From: Deltaproteobacteria bacterium
Lineage (GTDB): Bacteria; Myxococcota_A; UBA9160; SZUA-336
Direction of reading: 5' to 3'
NCBI GenBank assembly: GCA_029261895.1
Contig: JAJDAK010000031.1
Span: 25,549 to 89,548, forward strand
DNA: 64,000 nt
How positions within the stretch are numbered: position 1 is the first letter of the stretch; each line of letters starts with the position of its first letter. The translations under genes and the position numbers were made by a program. This document shows, piece by piece, positions 16,747 to 24,400 of the stretch. Below the pieces are notes generated by a model. It saw only the letters and a list, made by a program, of their open reading frames with translations. It was not told the origin of the DNA and did not search any database.

Positions 16747-18086
16747 GCTGCATCCACAGTGAGTGTATTCGCGATCTCCAAAGCCAGCCCGGGAACTGCG
16801 CCATCAACCGGAGCCGCTGTATGAGTTAGAAACGCACCGTTGATCAGCGTCAAAGAATCAAGACGCAAAGGCACATCGATCGTCAGCGTGACGCCATCCA
16901 TCACCGCATCACGCACCGTATCGAACGCGTTTACCGGACTCGAGCCAAAGAAAACTTCCGCAGGATCGACGAGCCCGTCTCCGTCGGTATCATCCGAAGT
17001 CGGATCGGTGATGAATCCATCAATGCCGACATTGATTTCCTCGAAATCGCCAATCCCATCCGCATCCGTATCGGGCAGCGTGGGATCCGAGCCTGCCACG
17101 AGCTCATCGCAGTCTAAAGCACCGTCGCTATCCGTATCAACATTGTCATCACTGGCATTCAAGGGATTGAGGCCGAGATCCACCTCATAGCCGTCCGGTA
17201 AACAACCCGCATCAGAGAAAGGATTCAGCGGGTCAGTCCCCAACGCGGCTTCCTCGCCATCCGTCAGACCGTCCTGGTCCGTGTCCGGGCTTACAGGATC
17301 CGTACCATTTGCGACCTCTACACCATCGAGCACGCCATCGTCGTCGGTGTCATCGTCAAACGGATCGCTACCGTTGATGCACTCATCGAGATTGATCAAG
17401 CCATCAACATCGGGATCTTCGTCCGCATCCGACGGATCCCCAGGATCGAGTCCGTGCTCGAGCTCACACGCGTCCGTCATCCCATCGCCATCGCTGTCCC
17501 CGGTATCGGGATCCAAAACCAAGACCGAAACCGCCGCAGCTCTGCCTTGGTTAGACACACCCAAAATCGCGAGACCGGGACCATTCGCTTTCACCAATCC
17601 AGCGGGGTCGACCACAGCGACCGACTCATTACTCGATCGATACGTCGTGCCCGACGCTCCATAGGTAAGATTCCGAATCTCCCCGTTCGAATAATTCCCA
17701 CCGGCCCGGAAAAACGTTCGATCACCAGGCCCGCTCAACACGCCACTTTCAATCTCGGCAAACATTCCAATAGGCGCGGGCGCCGCGTCGCGCAGAGGAA
17801 TCGGAGGAACCGTGACAGACTGCGTACCAATCGGTTGCACAAAGAAAGACTGGCCCTGAAGCGCTTGTTCCTCAACATCGTCGCAATTGATCGTCACGCG
17901 AATCAACCCGACGTTTGCCGGTACATTACGAACGATAAACGAACCATCCGCGCGCACGCGCGCCGTCTGATTCCGCGAAGACGCCACGCACTCATTCGGA
18001 TTCGAAGGAACCTGTGCAACAGACACTGATGGCAGCCATAGTAGCAAGACAAGTACAGATACGTGTATGTAGCGTTGGGTATTCAT
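12366..18086 (-). CDS. Giant secreted calcium-binding modular surface protein
   Basis: About 1906 residues from the ATG at 18086. A signal peptide (residues 1-25) is followed by a ~170-residue domain with a BIG2-like end (N-E-S-V-A-V-V-D-P-A-G-L-V). Thrombospondin type-3 repeats then cover residues ~196-388, full of D-x-D-x-D-G calcium ligands. The rest (residues ~445-1906) is four long, Gly-rich, beta-predicted modules, each with conserved blocks such as D-Y-R-N-P-N-E-L-G-S-G-G, S-G-G-A-I-R-I-D, G-G-G-R-I-A-I-Y-Y and G-T-I-Y-L-K-Q-D. No sorting motif or transmembrane anchor is visible at the C terminus. Probably an exported adhesin or coat protein; no enzyme motif seen. It lies 37 bases after the immunity gene, in the Rhs operon. 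Confidence 0.75.
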   Translation of the reverse strand: MNTQRYIHVSVLVLLLWLPSVSVAQVPSNPNECVASSRNQTARVRADGSFIVRNVPANVGLIRVTINCDDVEEQALQGQSFFVQPIGTQSVTVPPIPLRDAAPAPIGMFAEIESGVLSGPGDRTFFRAGGNYSNGEIRNLTYGASGTTYRSSNESVAVVDPAGLVKANGPGLAILGVSNQGRAAAVSVLVLDPDTGDSDGDGMTDACELEHGLDPGDPSDADEDPDVDGLINLDECINGSDPFDDDTDDDGVLDGVEVANGTDPVSPDTDQDGLTDGEEAALGTDPLNPFSDAGCLPDGYEVDLGLNPLNASDDNVDTDSDGALDCDELVAGSDPTLPDTDADGIGDFEEINVGIDGFITDPTSDDTDGDGLVDPAEVFFGSSPVNAFDTVRDAVMDGVTLTIDVPLRLDSLTLINGAFLTHTAAPVDGAVPGLALEIANTLTVDAASRIDVSGRGYRVRQTLGNEEIVMSAGGSYGGLGGLGSGGATNEVYGDYRNPNELGSAGTGLFGGGLVRIVADTIVVDGIIKANALSPESFSSGGGSGGGIRIDVNTLSGTGDVQAIGGNGISGLGGGGGRIAIYYDDISAFDPNNISARGGVASGGAGTLFLKQTSQAFGDLFIDNDSLVGGQTTPLRAAKPGRSTSLSAFTLVDANASFPLPDPNTGKLGLIGLEINPNDGQSQTFTIVNNTATEIFVDSNGPALTTVASIGDTYRNVCFFDSVTLDNTGKFNTRCEVHALGGFNVLIGGGFLHDGEAEEELRIVGDVTMINSSNTNWLGTIDIDGNFSLNAAMNIDGTLRVSGDLVFAGGSLWHSFATTTTASPGLTIDVGGSLVVAAGALIDVRGRGYIAGQTLGHQTIVVNGGGGYGGDGHATLPGGVTNPVYGDYRNPNELGSGGSTFAGGGRVQVVADTLQLDGQILADAANAAVSSGGGGSGGAIRIDANTISGSGAISAVGGTGNLARAGGGGRIAIYYGTGTGYDFSNVTARGDTQNGGGPGTIYLKQDAQAFGDLISDGKASTGSGQTTLRSIGLGRSATVADFVLTDPNADFRLPDPNIGELGLIGLELNPNTDQSQTFTVVGNTATQLFVDPNGPMLTSVASLGDEYIGVYKFDDLRQLNRGYINTGDEIQVAGVANITDTVLIYLDPGSELFRIVGDTVLDSVIVLMDGTLDVTGDLTATDTSFTLDGTLDVTGDVIATNTSFTHSAATMTTSSPGLDVIVGGTFTFDANSTIDVSGKGFTSGQTLGHQTIVVDSGGSYGGDGQPFPGGVSNPVYGDYRNPNELGSGGSARGGGGRVHVIADTLQLEGQIVADAANAAVSSGGGGSGGAIRIDANTISGSGAISAVGGNGGNSRGGGGGRIAIYYGTGTGYDFSNVNARGDSQNGGAAGTIYLKQDAHAFGDLIIDEKVLTGSGQTTLRSIGRGHSATVTDFVLTDPNANFRLPDPNTGAIGLIGLELNPNTGQSQTFTVVNNTATQLFVDSAGPTLTSVASSGDEYVGVYKFDDLRLLNRGYINTEDEIQVAGVVNMTDTVLIYTDPGSKLFRVVGDAVLDSVSVLMDGTFDVTGDLTATNTSFTHFAATQTTSGPGLSFKVGGTFILDATSKIDASGKGFPSGQTLGNESVIVNAGGTYGGVGGGEAGGGTTNPVYGDFHDPRHFGSGGAAQPGGGTVRVVADTLQLDGDILADASFADSFVNGGGSGGSIRVDVNTLAGTGLIHARGGAGISSRGGGGGRIAIYFNDMSGFSLANVSAQGGASNTGGAGTIYLKQDAQLHGDLIVSTGINIATPLRAIGSGQSTALSDFVLTDANASFLLPDPNTGAIGLIGLELNPDMTQSQAFTIVDNTATAISVDPNGPTLTSVAASGDDYIGVYSFDDVTIDGGASVETQDQCLVSGTLIGSLTCEILP
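14502..14592 (-). repeat. 57-base tandem duplication inside module 3
   Basis: A 29-base block starting at 14502 recurs with little change at 14559. The 57-base period encodes 19 residues of the type L-D-G-T-L-D-V-T-G-D. It keeps frame and looks recent compared with the surrounding module divergence. Confidence 0.7.
16925..17500 (-). repeat. Thrombospondin type-3 calcium-binding repeats
   Basis: Codes for residues ~196-388 of the giant protein. Motifs of the form D-x-D-x-D-G-(L/M)-x-D recur every 20-30 residues, often followed by G-x-(D/N)-P. Each motif binds calcium in characterised homologues, so folding and rigidity are probably calcium dependent. Confidence 0.8.
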
Positions 18087-18123
18087 TGCCTGCACTCGTT
18101 GGTTCAAGGGTTAGAGGCCCTAC

Positions 18124-18489
18124 CTATTTTTCTCCCAGGGATCGCAAGATGTTTTCAACAGTACGTTCGGTAATTGGTCCGTTAACCTCAGGAGTAGCCA
18201 ACAGAAATAACGCATCAGCTATGATTTGCTCAGAACCGGACTCATACTCGACGTAGTCGTTCATTTCCAATATTTCAGCCCATTCCTCGAGCTGCTCAGC
18301 ACTAAGAGAACCACTAGTAAATCGTTTGATCGCCTTCTCGAGATCAACCATTCGTAGAGTCACATATGCTTCACTCTGCTGATCCGGGATTGGATCCGAT
18401 GTCGCTTTAAGGGCCTCACAGGCACTGGCTAACTCAGAAAATTCGCCATCCAACAAAACCAGCCGCTTAATAATTTCGTATGCCGCCAC
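18124..18489 (-). CDS. Probable immunity protein for the Rhs toxin
   Basis: 121 residues, small, acidic, mostly helical, no signal peptide. The start is a GTG whose first base is the last base of the rhs stop (TAGTG), so translation is coupled to rhs. The placement immediately after a polymorphic-toxin C terminus, plus size and charge, is the usual mark of a cognate immunity protein that neutralises the toxin in the producer cytosol. I do not recognise a named Imm family. Function is inferred from position alone. Confidence 0.6.
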   Translation of the reverse strand: MAAYEIIKRLVLLDGEFSELASACEALKATSDPIPDQQSEAYVTLRMVDLEKAIKRFTSGSLSAEQLEEWAEILEMNDYVEYESGSEQIIADALFLLATPEVNGPITERTVENILRSLGEK

Positions 18490-21400
18490 TATTTCCCCGC
18501 GATTATTTTGTCTTTTACATGCACGATATTTCCGTACGGATCAAACGTAGTCTTGGTATATGCAGTCGTAACGCCATTCGCATCTACAGCCTTCTGGTAA
18601 ACAGCCTTCGACCCGGGCACATTACTTGCTGGCACCTCAGCCGTGAACAAGACACCGTCACCAAAGTCATCGATATCTACACCAGTTTGCGCCTTAGGCA
18701 GCTTTTTCTCGAAACGCTTGTACTTCGCTGCTTGAGACTTTGTCAGAGATGCCGGTGAAATGCTGGATGTCGAAACGCCGCGAGTTCCAGAACCTACAGC
18801 GCCAAATCCTTTCACCATCGGAGCAACAACAGCAGTGACGCGTAGGATATCTATGGCGACACCGATGACCGTACCCTCCGCTGCGCCCTCACCGAGTCTC
18901 GCGACGTCAATGATGCCACCAACAAAGTCGACCGCAGTTGCACCAGCTGTTGCCCCATATACACCCGCAGTACCGTACGGATCGACAACTTCTTTTTCTA
19001 ACCACTGCTTGACGCGTTCAGCCCAGGCATCATATGCATCCGCGATATCCGAGGCGGTTTGCCACTGATCGCCGCCTTTTTCACGTCCCATCGGATCCAC
19101 AAAGTTGACAGGGTTGTTGGAGACGTACCCGTAGAGGCCCATGCCATCGACGTAACCGAGGGGGTCGCGCTGAAGGAAGCGACCGCGTGCTGGGTCGTAG
19201 TAGCGCGCGCGGTAGTAGTAGAGGCTGGATTCGGAGTCGAGGCGTCGGCCCGTAAACAAGAAGGGGTTGCCAATGGTGCTCGATGGAAGTGAGCTCAATC
19301 CATCTGTGCTGCGGAACTCGGGCTCACCGTAGATGTCATAGCGAATACGTTCTACGATGGCGCCGTTGGGATCGGACAGTGCTGCGATCGAACCGATTGA
19401 GTTCTCATGATAGTGATAGGCGTTTCCACCGGTTGTGATTTCAAGGACTTCGTCTATCCCACGTCCAAATACGTATTGGCGTACGGTCGCATCGAGACCA
19501 TCGCGCTCTTCAATACTACGTGCCCCGTCGTAGTAGAAGTTCGTGATCTCGACCCCGGCCATCTTCTGAATGCGACGACCCAGCGCATCATAGGTGTAGG
19601 TCGCAATCGTGATACTTCCGCTGGATTCGATCCGCAGTAAGCGGTTGGCAAAATCGTAGACGTAGGTTTGGTTCGCGTCGTTGGTGAGGTTCCCATTGTC
19701 GTCATGCGTTTGAGCTGCAGCGCTAATCTGGGCGTATTCGTTCATGTTGTTGGCAGTGAACGTAGTGGTCGCACTTGCTTGGGTTCGCTCGGCCCAGTTT
19801 CCAATACCATCGAGTCGATAGACGTTTTCAGTTTCACCAAGAAATGCGGAGACGTCGGCGTTGGTATTGTCGTTATTGAGAACCGAAGCCACAGAGGCCG
19901 CTGGCTCGCGGAACGCTGCACGCGTGACGCGGTAGTCGGAATCGTACTCGTAGACATCCGCGGTATTGACGAATAGATCGAGTTCGAAACGGCGGTTATG
20001 CCGTTTATCGTACGCGTACTGAAACCCAGCGACTAAGGAACCCGCGGTCTGCTCGTGCCGAAGTTGCAAGGTGCGCTTAATGCCGTCGTATCCTACGTCT
20101 TGCCCGGCGCCGTCGTGGTACCGCAGACGCGTTCCATTGCCATAACGCCGCTCGAGCGTGCGCGACGGGCCTAGATAGTCATACTCGGCGATGAAACCCG
20201 GACTGCCTTGGTTGCCAATCTGTTCAACGCGATCGAGGCCGTCATAGCGGGTCTCAAGGATACGACCGTCTGGATAGGTACAGCTCAGCCGATTGCCGAC
20301 ACCATCGAACTCGGTCGCGACGGTCTTGCCGTTCTGAATCTCCGCCAAGGTACGAGACAACGAGTCGTATCGAAGATCGACATCGCTGTTGTCGGCAGCA
20401 CTGTTGGGGTCGTTGTTGTCTGTGGCTCGCGTACTTCTCGAAAGACCATCGTATTCATAGCGCCACTCGGTTGTACCTTCGATATCCGGAGCGCGAGCCA
20501 GATCCTTCGCGATCAACCGATTGATGCCATCGAACGTATTGGTGTGGACGCTGCCGTTCTCATCGATGAGTTGACGGATATTGCTATCGCGATCATAGAT
20601 GAAGGTGTTCGTCGTTAGATCCGCAAAGCGCTCGATAGTGCGGCGGTTGAGTGCATCGTACTCATACTCGGTGCGGTTGCCGCCGTCATCGATGAGCGCA
20701 AGCAGCCGCGAGTTTTGGTCCCATTCCGAAAGCACCGTAATCTGGCCGTCGGCGTTCGATGGGTTGTTTGGATCGAGCGACCCGGCACCCGTACCGCCTA
20801 CGCGCAGATCTCGCACTTCGGCCAAGAGACGGTTGATCCCATCGTAGGTCGTGGAAATCGTATTCCCCAGCGCATCGACACTCTGGATACGATTGTTTCG
20901 ACTGTCGTACTGATACGTCGTGCGGTTTCCGAGGTTATCGATGATCGCCGCAACTCGATCGATTTCATCGTATTCGCGCTGCGTAACAAAGGTCTCATCG
21001 GGAACATGGGCTTCGGGGCTCTTCTCGATTTCGGTCGTTTGAACTAGGTTGTGGTTGTCGTCGTAGGCGAGAAGCACTTCGTTCTGTAGCTCGTCTACTT
21101 CGCGGATGACGCGGTCCACACCATCGTGCTCACGAAGACGCTGGTGAATATTGTCATCGAGCACTCGAGTCATCCGGCTCAGGCGATCGTACTCGGTGTG
21201 TGTGGTCACGCGGCCATCGCCGGGACTGAGCGGACCTTCGGGACCCACGACCGCAACATTCGAGAACAGCAGGTCATCGCGCTGGAAACTTCGGTTGAGT
21301 TCGTCATAGGCGAACTCGACCTGTGAAAGCAGAACATTACTTGCAGTCGAATTGTCGGACTGGCTCGCACCACCATTCAGGCCGAGATGCCGCTCAAGCA

Positions 21401-24400
21401 CGAGGTTGCTTTCTGGGTCGTAGCCATAGTCCATCTCGTTGCCCACGGCGTCCACAGTACGAATACGTCGATCGTAGCCATCGTAGAAGGCAAGGTTTTC
21501 CTCGTTTTGAGCGTCACCGTTATTATCCTCGGCATCCACCGCCCGAATCAGGTTCTCGTTGCCGTCGTAGGTATGCGTGTTCGTGCTGGTTTCCGCTGTT
21601 CCCGCACCCCGCGTGATCGAGAAAACCAAGTCGCGTTCGTCGTAAACGGTTTCGACGATATTCCCCTCGGGCTGGGTGATCCGAATTCGATTCTCGTTTC
21701 CGTCATAGGCGAATTGCGTGATCAAGAACTCGAGGCTTGAGACCTCTTCGCTTTTCGTCAGCGGATTGTCGAGGATATCGTAGTTAAAACGGGTCGTGAC
21801 GAAGCCGCCGAGGTTCGGGCCATTCGTATCGACGTTCTGTACCTGCGCTTCAATCACGTTATCGTTCAGGTCGTAAACGAATGCAGTCTCGTAGTTAAAC
21901 GGCGCCTCTAGCGTTGTGCGAACGATTTGATTGAGTTCGTTGACTTCGAAAACGGTGACATTGCCCCGCCCATCGGTACTTCGCACGAGATTGCCGACTG
22001 GGTCATAGAGCGATTCCATCCGAATCTGAGTCAGCGGTGCGGTGGATCGTCGACGCGGGCTCGTACGATTATCTCGGATGCTTGCAGCAAGATAGCCGCC
22101 GGTGTCGACGGCCAAGGTCCGGGTTGAGAACGACGGGAATGTATCTCCGTCAGGGTCGTTTTCGGGGTAGTAGACGTAGTCGTCGACGTTTCCCTCAGCA
22201 TCAATGACAGCGGTCTTTTGCCCAAAGCGGTTATAGGTGTATTCACTAATGATCTCTTGGGTGGTATCGCCTTCGACAACCGCCTGTGCAGAGCTCGCAA
22301 GCAGGTTGACCGTAGGCTGAACCTCTCGCACGATATTTCCACCGATCTGATTCGAAATGCCGTCGCCGTTCAGATCACCGAGATCCAACGCGACGCCGTT
22401 CGCGGCGAGCAAAGCCGTCAGCGCGACCTCAGAGCGCCCGGTTTCGAGCGCGAGCGCGGTGAGGTTGTCACCCTCTTGGTAGTCGAAGATGTTTGTCTTG
22501 GTGTATCGAGTCGCGCTCTGGCCACCGCCGTTCTGGGGCTGATAGTTCGGGTCGTTGCCACGCCTATCCACACGGGATGCGACTCGGTTATAGATAGGCT
22601 CATAGGCGTAGGTCAGCTTCAGCTGATCCTGAGCCGCGCCACGCGGACCCGGCGTGCGGGTGAACTCAATCAGGTTCCCCTGTTGTAGGCGATCGGTATT
22701 CCCCGTGTCATAGACAAAGTCGATCTGATTCCCTTCGGGCCGTGTCGTAGACGTTCGCTCGCCGTCGTCGTTATACGTATGTTGCGTGATGAAGACCGCA
22801 GGATCGTCGGGGTTCACGTTGCGATTGGTTTCAACACGCTTCTCTAAAAGATTTCCAAGCGCGTTGTGAATCAATACGGTGCGATTGCCGTTTCGGTCCG
22901 TTTCGATCGTCTGATTGCGTGGCAACGCTGGAGTTTCGGGCAGACCGGGATTTAGTTCGGAGTATTGGTATGTGAAATTCTGACCCGCTTCACCAAACTG
23001 CTGAACAACGATCCGGTCGAATTCATAGGAATTTGGATCCTGCCCGTAGTTATTTACCAGGTAACGTTGAGCTTTCGGGTCAGTAATCGAGATCATATTG
23101 TGATCTAGAAAACGGGTTCTCGGATCACCGGGTTGTTCAAGCCCGGAACTGTATTCGTAGAACGTCGTCTTTCCGTTTGGAAAGTCGTTACCGGTGGAAG
23201 TATTCACCACGACCGGCGTGCGGACGAATATGAGGTCACCGTTGTCGTCGTAGGTATATCTGACTTCTCGTCCTGTGTAGTCGGTGACTGACTCGAGTCT
23301 TCTGTTCTGCCCAAAGCGAAATTCGATATCGCGACCAAGGGTGTCGGTTACGGTCTGAAGAAAACCAAGCGCGTCATAGCTGAACGTCATCGTGTTTCCA
23401 TAGCGATCAACGTGAGCCGTAAGAAAACCGTTGGGATCGAAATGTTTCTTGAAGCCGCTTCGATCGCGGATCGTGAAGCTATCGTCTGGATTCTTGATCA
23501 ACTCGTCATAAAAGCCATCTGGTGATCCATAGATCAAACCTGGCTGGTCTTCATAGCGATCGACCCGACTGCGGCCGCTACATCGCATAACATCCTGATC
23601 CGTATCATTCGGATCGGGAACAAAGAGACGCTCGTTGTAGTTGAAATCCCAGTTATGGCCCAACGGCCCATCCGCGTTGTATTGGCTGCGGTAAGTGCGT
23701 TGCATTCGGAAGTCGAAACCACGTCCTGGAATGCGCAGGTCGATCTCAGTGAGAATAAATTCGCCGGTCGACATGATGACCGGGTCTCCGCGCTGATCGG
23801 AGCGTTCACCCTCGGACCACCAATCTGCGATGTCGTCCGTGATATCGACGATCCAATCCGACCAGTCCTCCCACATCTCGGCGAATTCCTGCGTTAGATC
23901 GACGGACGGAGACTCAGTCGTTTCAGGATTGTTCGGATCGTTATTGGGTACGGGAGGCTCGTTGATCGGCCCGAAGTCTCCCGTGGCAAAGAAACCCGCG
24001 ATCGCACCGATCAAATCCCCGAGATTCGGATACGGCGGACAAGCGGCGCCCCAGCCCGCGGTGGTGATTCCGCTGTCGGGATCGGTCACCATGAACGCAC
24101 CGTTTTCAGTCACGGTCCCTGTTGCCACAATTTCAAAATCACCCGTATCGTGATTGAACGACAGGAAGTACATCGCCTCACCCGGCGCTAGGCCGGACAG
24201 GTTCGGAAACTGAATCTCCACCGGCGGATCAAATCGTGTACCCGCAGGTTGCAATGTCCAAGCGAATGGCGCCGCTGCACCGTCCGGCAGCGGCATCGGC
24301 ACATCATCGAAATGAACTTGATTGAGCGAAAGTGTGGCCGGCGCATTGGGATCTGGGATCGAGCCGTTCGCAAGCGTGACGCTGCCTGCACGCACGGTCA

